Assembly: GCA_900088475.1 (NCBI GenBank)
Contig: FLMG01002029.1
Coordinates: 5,569 to 30,262, forward strand
DNA length: 24,694 nucleotides
Source: Hyphochytrium catenoides
Lineage: Eukaryota > Sar > Hyphochytriomycetes > Hyphochytriales > Hyphochytriaceae
Direction: 5' to 3'
In this document: positions 9,090 to 20,298 of the stretch, in pieces
How the letters are laid out: every line of letters starts with the position of its first letter
How positions within the stretch are numbered: the stretch's first letter is position 1
Program-made: the position numbers and the translations under genes
The notes under the pieces: model-generated
Seen by the model: only the letters and a program-made list of their open reading frames with translations
The model's database searches: none
What the model was told of the DNA's origin: nothing

Positions 9090-12000
9090 ATGACCACTGT
9101 TGACATAAACGATTTGTTACGAGCGCGTCATGATAGTCTTTATTTTCAACTTACCGACGAGTCCACCGAAGTTAGTTATGATGACAAGCTCTACCTACTC
9201 CTGTCTCGGTTGTGCCTTGTTGAGGCCGCAAGGGTCCCACAGACGGATGAAGAAGGTAAGAACATCGAAGCACTTGTCAGCTAATTGGTTATTGATCCAT
9301 TGGTTATTGATCCCATAACGACATCCATCCCTAAAGGAGACAAAGCTATGAGCCATCACCTCAGCAGCCTTCAGAGCTATTATGAAGATGACGTATGTAA
9401 GTTCTTCGTGTCTAGGGTTTTTGCAAGGCTCAGATAGGCGCTCTGTGAGGTTTCGGTTTTCTCACCATTCACTCTCATAGACTCTCACCTCTTGCAAGGA
9501 AATCCCCTTGTAGCGGAGGTTGCTAGTCGAAGCATAAAGGACCCCCCAAAGGAAAGCCCGATGACAGCAGCGGAAATTCTAAAGGAATTTCCTGAGATGC
9601 TAATAAAAGACAGCAGTGTCAGATTGCCACCAGGCCATGCTGGCAACTCCATGCCGAGTCCTCTGTCCATACCCACCCAACCGCTCCGGACGCAGCAGAC
9701 TGCTCAACCAGTCAAGACGGTATCTTCTACAGGTGCTGAGCTAAGAAGGTCCCAAACTTTTAATGGTAATGGCCAGGCCAGACCTTTGGCTGTGGGGCCA
9801 AACCTACACTCCCGGCCCCAGCATAACTATAACCAGCCAACCCCTGTGCAACGGAGGACTCAGCCTGTCAAATCTAAGACATCCGGTAAGATGCAGCCTG
9901 TGGTATATAAAGGGTCATTTAGGTAGAACTGTCCGCCATCTTGCTATTGGTTCTTCCTGGCGCTTTACTATTCCCTCGTGCGCCGTCTCACCTACCTGCA
10001 ATAGGGCTAGCTGACTCCTTAGCGGACAGACGAGCTCGTAACGTCTTCGCGAGCACAGAGCATTCTCAGGGGCCTGAACCCTTAATATATGGCGAGGAAG
10101 ACGAGCCGGAGGACGATCTTCCGTTTGTAACAGCTAGAGATCAGCTATCAAGAGTAAGTGCTCATAAAGGGTCGCTATGCTATGGCAGAGATTTGTGACG
10201 TGTGAAGGGTCTTGACGCTAGATGAACATGCAACTACTTAAAAACCGGTGCACGTAAGCGAGACAGCGTGGGTAGCGATCACTAACTTGTACAAGAGCTT
10301 AACCCTGTTATGAGGAATCGTGGAAAGAGAGATAGGTTGTTAGAAACGATAGTTCAGAAAGTGGGCTGGCATGGAGATAACTCATAAGCTCCTTCCAACA
10401 GAATGAGAGAGAACAAGGACGACGAAGTCAGAGACCGACTGGCCAAGTTCATAATGCAAACTCACGGAAGACTCTTGGGGTAAAGCGCCGGTTCGTTCCT
10501 CCCTCAAGGCTGGACGAGGAAGACGAGCCTAGAGGAAGCGGAAGGTGGATTGGCGCTACTATCATGAGTGCTCCTTTCCCTAAACCCCTCCCATGTTCGC
10601 TTTGTTGATGTTTCAATTTTACGTCGATTGCTAATTATTCGTCACTAGGCAAATGCACCAAAACAACGGCAACAGAGGGAGAGCACCACGCCATGGAGGT
10701 AGTTTGGGTGGAGGATCTGGAGGCGGAGGTAGAGGTGGAGGTAGAGGCGCAGAGCAAGAAGGAGGAGATCAGGAGAACGTCGATCCGCGACTGCGCAATT
10801 GCGATGACTACCTGATAGAGAAAATTGAAAATGAGATTATTGACCGAAGTGATCCCATCACCTTTGAAGACATTGGTACGTCGCACAAAACTAACTCTCC
10901 TACGTTTACCCGTTATATATCATGGCGCCTTCCCCGAGGTGCATGTGCGTTAAGTTAAGTCTGTTTCTTCCATCACTTTTAGAGACGCCATGGCCTGATT
11001 TTACCTCTTTTCTGTCTCTCTATCTTCCTCCTAACCCTATCCTTTTTTGCCTGGAAAGAGCTAACGCCTGCCTTCCCTCCGTCTCTGGACACTGGGTGGA
11101 TCTTCTTTCCCGGTACGATATGGTTACTAACGTCACTTAACCTCATTGTATATAGCTGGCTTGGACTTTGCTAAGCGTTGTGTGACGGAGCTCGTGATTT
11201 GGCCAATGGCACGACCGGATTTATTCACAGGCCTGCGAACCCTTCCTCGCGGCTTGTTGCTCTTCGGGCCACCGGGCACTGGCAAGACTCTAATTGGAAA
11301 GGCGATCGCTTACCAATCTGGAGCAACCTTCTTCAATATCTCCTCCTCCTCACTCACGAGCAAATGGGTAAGTCGAACGGTTACTCCTCTTTCTTGCGTT
11401 CATGTTCGCTCTATTCCAGCTACATTTGCAACCTTAGCTAGAAAGCGTGCTCTCTAGTTCGGACACTCTATGATCCTTGCCGCCTCAGTGATACCTCTGC
11501 CTCTGTAGTCTTTCCGTTCACCGGCTTGTATACTTGTTCAACAACGTCCGTATTCACCTAAGAACTTCTTGTCCCTCCCTGCGTACCTCTCGCGTGCTCA
11601 TAGATAGGCGAAGGTGAGAAGCTCGTACGGACTCTCTTCGCCGTGGCCTCATGCAATCAGGTAAAAATGAACTGGCATCGACAAGATGATGGAAGTGCAC
11701 ATTGTAGATATTTAGCAGTATCATCAATCGGCGAAGGATAGGATTGGTAGTCCGCAGCTAAGGCCTCTGTTTCTTACCAGCCTGCAGTCATTTTCATTGA
11801 TGAGATTGACTCTCTTCTGACGCAAAGGAGGTATGAGCATCGACCTTTCTGTTTTTCCCTGCTACCCTTCTAGCAGGAAGACAAAGCTAGGGATTCTACG
11901 ACCCCTCTGCTCTCTCTGCTCTCTCGACTTTCACACTTACCTTTTATCGACTCTTAGATTTCCTTTCTTTTACCTCCTCTTTTGCGGTCTGCAAAAAACG

Positions 12001-13244
12001 TAGTTCGGATGAGAACGAGGCCAGCAGAAGGATAAAGACGGAATTTCTTGTACAAATTGACGGAGCAGGGACCTCTTCATCGGATCGTGTTCTTGTGATA
12101 GGTAAGAACATTGCTAGAAAGGAAAATGCTCAGATGTCTCACTTTCTTGATCGACACTAGGTTTTCCTTTCATTTACCTCCCTGTGGCTCCTTTTCTGGA
12201 AGTTACCTCGGGGCACGATGTCTTTAAACTTTTATTGTGACTCTTCGTTGATGTCAGCACTCGCAGACTAATTATAGCGCTGCCACTGACAAAGTTCTTT
12301 TGTCTGTATAACCACCATCTTGGCTTTCAGGCGCTACAAACCGGCCGCAGGAACTGGACGAGGCTGCCCGGCGACGATTCGTGAAGCGTTTGTACATTCC
12401 TCTTCCCACTTTGGAAGCCCGGAGAGACCTTATAACCCGGCTTCTAACGAAGAATGATCACGAACTTACCGCTGCCGATATAGAAGAAATCGTCCAGCGC
12501 TGTGAAGGTAAGAACTGAGTTTCAAGTCCATGAACCATGGTGCACAGGACCATCAGGGACTGCCTAGTGGAGACCCACAGGGCACAGAGGTGCGACTGGA
12601 GAAAAAAGGAAGTTTGGAGAGGAGAAGACGTACGACGGATGAATAGGAGGGAGGACGAGAGGAAACGGAATTGTATCCACCAATCCTCGGGGCAACTCCG
12701 AGTATGAAGGATACGGGAATGTTGCTGCCCTTCCTCTTGACACTAAGGCTGATCTTTCAGGCTTTTCTGGTGCGGATGTCCGGTCTCTATGCACGGAGGC
12801 CGCAATGGGCCCTATCAGAGGCTGTGTAGACATCCGCTTCATGGATGCAAGAGCTGTGAGTGGACATCTATTGATGGTCTTATGGCTGTGTCCGGTTTTC
12901 GCTCTCTCAGTTCCTATGCATTCGCTATCTATACGGTCACTAAACGAAGAAATGCCTTTTGACATGGACTCACCGCCTCCAACAATCTTTTGTGCTTGCA
13001 GGTTCGCCCCATCAATCGCAAGGATTTTGACGATGCATTACAAGTGGTTAGTCTCATAAGAAGATTGGACTAGACCTCTTCTCACGTCATGGCTTCTACG
13101 TTTCATGTTCTCCAGGATCTTGCTGTCCAATTACCTCTAATCAAAGCTCCTTAATAGGTGAAGCCAAGCGTTTCCCAGAAGGACTTAGACGTTTATAGAG
13201 AATGGAACTCGGAGTTTGGCTCTTTCCAGATCGACAAGATGTAG
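9090..13244 (+). CDS. FIGNL1: Fidgetin-like 1, AAA ATPase of homologous recombination
   Basis: This is a nuclear meiotic-clade AAA ATPase. In other eukaryotes FIGNL1 dismantles RAD51 filaments and limits crossovers. Exons: 9090-9255, 9337-9396, 9481-9885, 10005-10153, 10402-10544, 10649-10875, 11156-11367, 11604-11660, 11781-11830, 12004-12101, 12331-12507, 12761-12855, 13002-13046, 13158-13244. They sum to 1971 nt, giving 656 residues and a stop, close to the human protein (about 674). All junctions keep phase. Seen: an FxxA motif FVTARDQL (F251) matching the RAD51-binding region, FVPP at 291-294, a Gly/Arg-rich linker about 316-341, Walker A GPPGTGKT (K427), Walker B FIDEID (D480, E481), sensor GATNRP (523-528), arginine fingers ARRR (R536-R538), FSGAD (583-587), and a Vps4-type C-terminus with VKPSVSQKD. 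The ATG at 9090 is the first in its frame after an upstream stop. No catalytic residue is missing. Confidence 0.96.
9284..9313. repeat. Perfect 15-bp tandem duplication in FIGNL1 intron 1
   Basis: ATTGGTTATTGATCC occurs twice without a gap at 9284-9298 and 9299-9313. It lies inside the 81-nt first intron (9256-9336). Each copy holds ATTGG, the reverse of CCAAT. This looks like a recent small duplication. Confidence 0.9.
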
Positions 13245-13820
13245 GCGCTTGGTAAGAAGCAGAAAGGGAGAAAGAGTAGGGAAGAGAGACAACCAGCGAA
13301 CTATGCAAATCAGCCATCCCAAGGTAGGCAACTACGGGTCACTGCCCACGTCCTCGCCATATTTATAAGGGCATCTGGCCCAGTTTTGTATCAAGTAAGA
13401 CGGAGTATCTCCTAAGCGCTCATTTTCCATTGGGACGGGCCACTATTGTCTCACAGAGCCTCTGCCATACCTTAGCTATCATACACTTTTGATTGAGCAA
13501 AGAGACAAGAGAGGAAAAGAACTGGTTATGTGACAGCCACACTGGAAGCTAAAAGACGAAAGTGGGAACGCAAGCGGTGAACTTTCTTATAATAATGCTG
13601 TGAGAGACTTCAAGACAAGCGATACAGAGAGAGGGGATGGGCACGAGAGACAGATGCTGTGGGACTAGACGACGGGGAACTCGGCCCAGAGGCGAGACAT
13701 GATACTTCTTTTCAGGAAACTCTGAGAGAGAGTAGATAGAAGGGAGACTAACAGCGAAGGAATGGACGGAATCGAGGTCAGATTCGTAGAGTCTTCCTCC
13801 TTCTCAGCATGTTACGCCCT
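13245..13820. other. Intergenic region between convergent FIGNL1 and SUMO-BTB genes
   Basis: This stretch must hold both 3' ends. I see no coding exon with good splice sites and no clear structural RNA. It is purine-rich on the plus strand from about 13500. Confidence 0.6.
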
Positions 13821-15697
13821 CTAGAGCGCCATTGGCTCAAAGCGAGCTCGTTCTCCTTCTCTTTCTCCTCTGCCCTCATCTCCTTCTCTCTTTCTCTTTT
13901 TGGCTGAAGGAATCACATGCGCCGCTGCCCTGAGGACTGACAGAGCGACCTGTGGATACGCCTCAACTTCCTTTGTAAATTCTGGAGACTCAGAGATGTT
14001 TGGCAGATTTTGCAGAATGAAATCCAGACAAAGTTCTTTCAGTCTTTCTGCATTGAATCGTTCCGCAGCAGACAACAGGCGACCCACACTGTCGGAAGTG
14101 ATTGCAGACCCAGCAGAGTCTTCGCAAAGTGTCTTCAGACGAGGAAGAAGGAACTCCTCCGAGATTATAATCAGGTCTACCAGTTCCTGGCAGGAAGAGA
14201 CACAAAGTATGAGAGAGAGAGAGGAAAGGACGGAGAGAAGAGTAGTGTCATATGGACGACATGACTAAGAAGCGGAGGGGTGCGGGAGAGATAGAACAGG
14301 AGACAGACAGAAAGAGTCAGGTATGAAAGGAAACAATAGGGAAGAACTGTGCATCTGTAGAAGAAGCGTGAGACCTCAAGGCGCATGAGACATCTAACTA
14401 GGTCAGTCCTTTGGACGAAACATTAGCCAGTCAGCATGGCAGAAGAGGTAGACAAGCTTCCATCTTCTCTCTTTTGTTCTTCAGTTCTTCCCTCGTGCAC
14501 TTTCTCTTTGACTTACATCGACAGGACAGCTTTCAAGATCTCGAACTTCGTCTGTGTAGATGTACTCTAGCAGACGACTGACCGTCTGTGGTCTCCTGTC
14601 AACCAGCTCCACCTCTCCCACGCTCTCCCTCATTCCTCCGCCTGCTTTGCTGAACATTGCCCGGAAGTACTCACTCCGAGCGCTGAGGATGGCCCGATGA
14701 GCTCTAAATTCTGAACGAGTAGTGCTTCCCTGAGGCCCCACACGGAAGGTGACGTCGGCGTGCTCTCCTCTCTGTTCAATAGCAGGCAAGAGCGAAGGTA
14801 AGAGGATGTCCCAGGAAGACGTACAAATGGGAAAAAGGTCATAGCCGTATCTGCTTCGAGGTATTACTAGACATAAAGGGCCTGGACAAGTTGTGCAAGG
14901 AGGGAATCAAGGAGGATGGACGAGGCCTAACTGGAGAGAAGGCGACAAGGGGATAGAGCGTACACAATTGTGGAGGTCTTGAACATACCTCGTAGAGATC
15001 AGTCATTGCTGCAAAGAACTCAGTTTTTGACTTCTCTCTCTCTTGCATCCCTTTATGCTCTTGGCCCTGGGAGCGCATTCGAACCAAAATGACATCTTTC
15101 TGCAGTAATGCCAAAGTCAAAAGTGAGACACCCCATGCCAGCACGAGAGAGAGAGGAGAGCGAGAAAAGAGGTGAGAAGACAGTACCAACTAGGGCAACA
15201 GATAATGGGAACGAGACCAAACAATGCATGGAGCCAACGAGAGCGAGAAAGAGTGAAAAGAAAGTGCTAGTTGACCATGAGGGAGGGCACAAGGAGAAAA
15301 TCTCGAGAAGAAGACGGTTAGACAGCAAGAAACTAGTGAGACATTGAACTGAGGTCCAGTAAGGGACAAGGTGACGCTGTGGTGTAACCTTCTGTAGCAT
15401 GATAGAGTCTGGAGTATCGTCGGGCTGGATCTCATCCTAAGACATTTGACAAAGGATGTCTAAGACCGACAAGCGGACACAGGGAAGCACACAGAGAGAG
15501 TCAAAAAAAGAGAGGCTGAGGGCAGAGGAAAGGATGGTACCAGCTAAGACATTGTGCAAGAAGATGAAGAGAAACGATCTTGCAAAACATAAAGAGAAAT
15601 TGTTGTTTTACAACCAGAGGACAAATGGATGAGACAGCCGTGAGTAGAGAGAGCCAGACTTGAAGAAGATGTGGCCGGCAAGGAGAGGAGGGAGAAA

Positions 15698-15746
<49 letters not shown>

Positions 15747-15750
15747 GAGC

Positions 15751-15781
<31 letters not shown>

Positions 15782-16302
15782 CGAGAGAGAGTGAAGCGAG
15801 GTTGAGACTGTTTGTGGAAGGTGTGAGAGAGATAGAGCTCGTGAGGGAGAGGTTACATCTGCGACAATGAAAAATTTGCCTTGCCTCACCGTGAAATAGA
15901 AGACGAGGGAGTGCCTAGGTAGCCCATGATGTTTGCTATAATGTCGGAAGAGAGAGGAGAACTTCTGATTCTTCATCATCATGCACGCGTAGAGAAAGTT
16001 GGCCGGGACGCGGACAATGGACCGTTCGGTGCCTGATAATGTTAGATCCTCCGCCGCCTAGCCAAGGAGAAGAAGGAAGGATGAGACAGAAGAAGAGAAC
16101 AAAAGAGAAGAGAAAGAGACATATGAGAGGAAAAAAGAAGGTGTCCCCAGACCGCAGAGGGACAACTAAGAGAGTCAACGGCAGAGAAAGAAGAGCCGTT
16201 GATCTTCGTATTGTAAGACTGTCAAGGGCGTCCATCCCTTACCTTGACCGTGAACTCCACATTATCGCTACTCGACGTGTTAGCACGGCCTCTGGAGCTC
16301 AT
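13821..16302 (-). CDS. SUMO-like domain, BTB and BACK-like domain protein
   Basis: Exons: 16302-16243, 16057-15890, 15436-15389, 15099-14989, 14771-14517, 14186-13821. Every intron is phase 0 and the product is 335 residues. Residues about 14-115 resemble the SUMO/Rad60-SLD beta-grasp: a VEFTVK strand, a helix FSSLFRHYSKHHGL, a strand SLVFYF, then IQPDDTPDSIML and DVILV, which line up with the SUMO pattern of 'TP..L.M...D.I.V'. No processing diglycine follows. Residues about 130-214 are a BTB/POZ domain (HADVTFRVG, FRAHRAILSARSEYFRAMF, RLLEYIYTDEV). Residues 215-285 form a BACK-like helical region. A basic stretch KKRKR (310-314) is a likely nuclear signal in a charged tail. BTB proteins are often CUL3 ubiquitin-ligase adaptors, and a SUMO-like domain could bind SUMO-pathway partners; both roles are inferred. 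The start ATG begins a short exon with a good GTAAGG donor. Confidence 0.9.
15699..15791. repeat. GA microsatellite in an intron of the SUMO-BTB gene
   Basis: The run is nearly pure (GA)n with occasional GC and AA interruptions. It lies in the intron between exons 15890 and 15436, so it is (CT)n on the coding strand. Confidence 0.9.
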
Positions 16303-16985
16303 TGTGTCTAAATCCTTAGCGCGCACTAGTGCAGCTCTATGCTCACTCTCTCTCCCTCTGTCTCTCTCTCTCTCTCTCTCTGTCCGTGCCGTCAATTGGC
16401 AACGCTGGTGAGGGAAGAATTGGATGCTAGCTCATTAACAGTGTCGCCTTTCCGCTACAGCAGGAGGATAGTCCCCTTATTCGCCATTGATCGGCAACAG
16501 ACTAGAGATCTATTGTTGCCTAACATCAGCAGGAACTACTGAGTCCTGGAAAAGGCCTTGTGTAGGGGAACTTTTAGCTATCGGGACAGGAGAGAGGGAA
16601 AGAAGAGAGATGCGGCTCCAAGATCATGTACAGCCAGCAGGAAGAAAAGGATGGAGAGAAAATGGTGGCGCAGCTTTGAAGTTATGCGTACAAGGGAAGA
16701 CAGCTTATGCCGGAAGAAGATTTTAAGAATCAGCGCTATGATGAGAGGCAGCAGCCGTCAGAAGAGACAGTTAAAGTGTGATGGATAGAGGACCCACGAG
16801 GGAGGAGAAGATGGATGTGGCGCTCTAGGCTCTGGGTGATGATGAATGATGAATGAGGTTACAGCAGCATTAGATTCTTGAGAGCCAGAGCGTGAAGGGA
16901 GACAGAGAAAGAAGATGCAGAGACAGAGGACGATACCATGGAGAGAGAATTAAGAGGAGGAGATAAAGAGAAAAAGGACAGACAC

Positions 16986-17037
<52 letters not shown>

Positions 17038-17169
17038 GAAGGAAGAGGAAGCAGTACTTCTCCTCGTCGAGAGCGTACAGTTTTGAAACTGTACTATACA
17101 TTCGGTTCTTCCTTTTGTACACATCACCACATCAGAGAAAGACCCAAAGACGATGGGGTGTCCACTTGT
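16303..17169. other. Region upstream of the SUMO-BTB gene, no confident gene
   Basis: It starts with the presumed promoter of the minus-strand gene and a (TC)n run at 16361-16381. Open frames at 16340-16790 on the plus strand are short, partly low-complexity and lack good splice or start context. A long GA repeat follows at 16989-17034. Confidence 0.45.
16989..17034. repeat. (GA)n microsatellite
   Basis: About 23 uninterrupted AG units on the plus strand. The RERERE and SLSLSL open frames across it are artefacts of the repeat. Confidence 0.95.
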
Positions 17170-18240
17170 GACATTCTCAAATCGTAATTGGCAGATTTCG
17201 CATGCTTGTTAGGTATCTTCTCTGTTTGTCTGTGATTCGTTGCATTCTCTGCTGAGCAGTCTTGAAGCTCTGTCATCCGTCTTCACGTCATCGCCACCGG
17301 GCGCCCAGGCCCAGGCCTCGGACCTTTCATCGTCATTATCCAGCATGCAAGCAGCAGACCGCTCTTACTTACCCTCCTTGTTTGTCTTACCGAGCTTCAT
17401 TATGATTAGTATCTCATGAAGCAAGAAAAGCCCTGTTAGCTTCTCTTTGCCTCATAGTCCACACTCTACACTGCGTTCATGTCGATGCGCGGAAGACTCG
17501 GTGGTTGCGGAAGATCTTATCGCAATGGAACTTCATCAGCACACGCAGCGCCTCTGGCAGCTGTCATCGGTGTTGTTATCGTCCACTGTCGTCTCCTCCT
17601 GCTGCTAGTGCTCCTGCGTCAGTTTCCTTTTCCTTCCTTTTGTGCAGGTTCGCCTTCTACTCAAAGGGCTTCTTTTTCTTCCCTACATTGATCATTATTC
17701 TCGACTGATAATGATGGGAGTAGCCTGCAGAAGTGCCGTCACCAGCCATACTCCTGCTCTTGGAACCGCAGTGGCGTGCGATGTATCTATCTGCATACTC
17801 ATCGTCCTTCTGTCGAATATACGTAGTGGCGTTGGCCGATGTCAGCCATCCTTAAGCACCAGGGAAGAAGTGCGTAGAACGGGCTAGGATGATATAAGAG
17901 AAGTAGGTCTTTGGCTTTGATAACCCTTCTACTCGCCACGTAGAACCACAGACATTACCCTGAAAACGTTAAGGACGAGGGCCTGAGGAAGGAAGAATCA
18001 GCTCGTCTCAAGCGTATGCTGACTGTACTGACAGCCTTATGGACGACCTGAAATAGATAACAAGGCAGCAGCCCAAGCGACAGTACTGGGCTATCGCGAG
18101 GAAAGCGCATTGACCAAGTAAGCGAGGAAAAGCCGAAGAAAGGCGAAAGCTCTCCTCTGGGTAGTTTTGTGGCGCTTGGCCTTTCCTTTACTCTTTGATC
18201 GGGTCAAACAAATAAGGTATCACTGGCATAATCAGTAGTG
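17170..18240 (+). other. Gene-like sequence, exon structure unresolved
   Basis: Several stretches look protein-coding but do not join into one model. On the plus strand a strong acceptor (ctgctgagcag, exon from 17260) is followed by an open Ser/Ala-rich frame. Another acceptor (tttgcctcatag) precedes 17458, and another (ccttttgtgcag) ends at 17648. The frame 17944-18051 reads KDEGLRKEESARLKRMLTVL and stops. The frame 18035-18117 reads PYGRPEIDNKAAAQATVLGY and ends at a GTAAGC donor. A third frame reads LWRLAFPLLFDRVKQIR and ends at about 18216. They lie in different frames, so there are either small introns I did not find or frame damage. The minus strand is also open in places (17654-17855). 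I do not recognise the family. Confidence 0.35.
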
Positions 18241-18497
18241 CATCATAATAAGGTGTGCACCAACCGGATCTGTCTTCTCCCATCCTCTTTCTCCCCTTCC
18301 TCATTCCTCCCGCGCAGGTCTCTGCTCTCTCCTTCCAATAGTGTATATATCTAAGAAGGTGAGGAGTAGGAGGGAGAGCCACAGCTTCTCGCTGTGGTTT
18401 GCTTTCTTCTCCCAGGTGCCTCTATAACATCTTAAGTATACTGGTTTCCTTCTCCACGAGAAGGCTCTTGCCGGCCCATTGAAATGCATAGGATCAA

Positions 18498-19963
18498 TCA
18501 GGTAGTACTCCGCTTTGAGGTGGATAGAGGGGCTGGCAACACTGCTATCACGGTGCCCCGGGATCCCTGAGTCGTACTTGGTGATTGAGCACCTGTGAGA
18601 GCCGATAGGGGCTTAGAGATCAACCCTCCGCCCTGTCCTGCTTCCATTATCTTTTCCATAAAAGCACTGACAAGCGTAAAGGCCTTAATATTGACCGCCC
18701 ATGAGACATCAACGATCACAGAGCCAAGATCTTCCTCAAAATAGCAAGATATGGTTGCCCCAAGGTAGAAGATAGTCGTGAAGAGCAGCAATCTGGCCAG
18801 CCAGGTCCGCTCTTCTACTCGGTTGCTGGCTCTTCTTGCTAATACGCCCCTCGTGAGCGCGTGTATGAGACCCACGTGCATCAGCAACTGGTTGAACACC
18901 ATCACCACGTTAAAGCTGGCCCATATGTCGTTTACGATACTCTCGTCAAGGTGGCCAGCCATTCCCACTAGCTCGCAGATGTTGGCGATGCCATAGAGAA
19001 TGGAAACTGAGGTAAAGATAAGGATGAGCTTCCGGTTTCTGTTGCTGATAAGGACCGCCCGCATCCGTAAGATGTACGCTAGGTCCAGAGTAGTGCTAAT
19101 GAAGAGAGAGGAGAAGAGACAACGACAGAATGCAACAGACAAGTTAGCACACAGATCGGCGGAGATTAGAGGTCTTCAGCATCTTTTGCCTTCTTCAGCA
19201 GCCAGCAGTCAATCCCTCCTCCTTATTGTGCGCTCTGTCTCTGTCTCTCTGCTTCCCTGACTCTGTCTCAAGTTTGTCTCCGTCTCACTACCCTCTCTCC
19301 CTCTTCTTATTCTCTCTCTGTGTCTCTTAGTTCCCTCTCTCTCTTTCTCTCTCCCTCTCTCGCCAACTCCACTGGCCTTCTCCTTCCTTCCCCATCGTCT
19401 CTCTTCCCAGCTTCTCTCTTTCTCTTGCTCCCTCCCAACATCATGATGATGAACATCCCAAGAATATCTCACGCTCACCCGCTCGTCGTGCCGATACTAT
19501 CAACACCATTCCCTCCCTCTAGCTAGTTACGCCCTCCTAGTTTTGTTAGTTTTGATCTCTTTTTCTTCTCTTTCCTGCTGCTGCTGTCTGCTGCTGATTC
19601 GTGGCATGTGTGAACAGATATTATCTCTCTCTCTCCTTTCGCTACCACTGCACAGCGTCCCCGCCTGGGCGCCTGTTCCTACCTTGTTATCCAGTCCATG
19701 AAGATAGCAATGAGTTCCATGCCCAAGGCGCAAGGGGTTTGCTCGGCCTCTTCTCCACCATCTCCCTCTACCGCAGGCGGGCCAGCACATTCCTCAGTGT
19801 AATTAACCAGAGAGCTGAGGTCGTAGACGACCGCTGAGAGAAGTGCTGCGAGGGCCAGTAGAGGCACAGGCTTCTTGAAAGATCTCCAGCCAAAGCAATG
19901 CAGAGATGAGGACTCGATGATCAAGCTACAGCCCGTCCCTAGCGCTAATGCTATCTGAGACAT
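18498..19963 (-). CDS. Multi-pass membrane protein of unknown function
   Basis: Two exons, 19963-19683 and 19095-18498, join in phase at a Ser codon and give 292 residues. The intron of 587 nt has a GTAGGA donor and a pyrimidine-rich acceptor (ctctctcttcattag). About six or seven hydrophobic segments can be counted: near the N-terminus (IALALGTGCSLII), PVPLLALAALLSAVVY, MELIAIFMDW, LILIFTSVSILYGIANI, WASFNVVMVFNQLLMHVGLI, WLARLLLFTTIFYLGATISC and VDVSWAVNIKAFTLVSAF. An acidic Gly/Glu-rich loop lies at about residues 64-80, and the C-terminal tail is Ser/Thr-rich. The layout resembles a seven-helix receptor or an orphan protist membrane protein, but no family motif is visible. An acceptor-like sequence just 5' of the ATG leaves room for an upstream exon. 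Confidence 0.75.
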
Positions 19964-20019
19964 CTTTCCGCTGAGAGACACAGCTCCCTTCTAAGGGCTG
20001 GGTTATAAGGGAGCTTTAA

Positions 20020-20298
20020 ACGGCCAAGGAGTTGGAGGAAACCGATGCTTATCTCCAGCAAACCGCTTTGCAACGCGTCGTCCGCTGCGAGAAGTTCTCT
20101 GTCCAGGCCTTTCTGTCTGTGAATGAGGACCTTGGCAGCTGGTAAGGATGATGTCAGTCAGCAGCAGTAATGCACTTCCTGCTATTACTTTGTGCCATCA
20201 TCGGACGGACACACCGCTAGAGTCTCCACATTCTGCGAGGAGAGACGAAAGAGGAGATTGATGGTCTCTACTCTGAAGCAGAGGGATCCAATAGCTAG
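20020..20298 (+). CDS. Likely 3' end of a gene, function unknown
   Basis: An open frame from about 20020 to 20141 reads AKELEETDAYLQQTALQRVV and continues to VNEDLGS, ending at a good GTAAGG donor in phase 2. An exon from 20223 (after ctagag) restores the phase, reads LHILRGETKEEIDGLYSEAE, and ends at TAG, 20296-20298. Composition and phase fit a coding 3' end of about 64 residues. No ATG lies in the first frame, so earlier exons are missing or the start is wrong. AFLSVNEDL faintly recalls the last helix of a GAT domain; this is a weak inference. The 7TM-like gene starts only about 60 bp away on the other strand. Confidence 0.35.

Noticed and set aside
15608-15982. Minus-strand open frame rich in SLSLSL
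   Set aside because: Its middle is the intronic GA repeat. Only the upstream part (15982-15890) is real, as part of SUMO-BTB exon 2.
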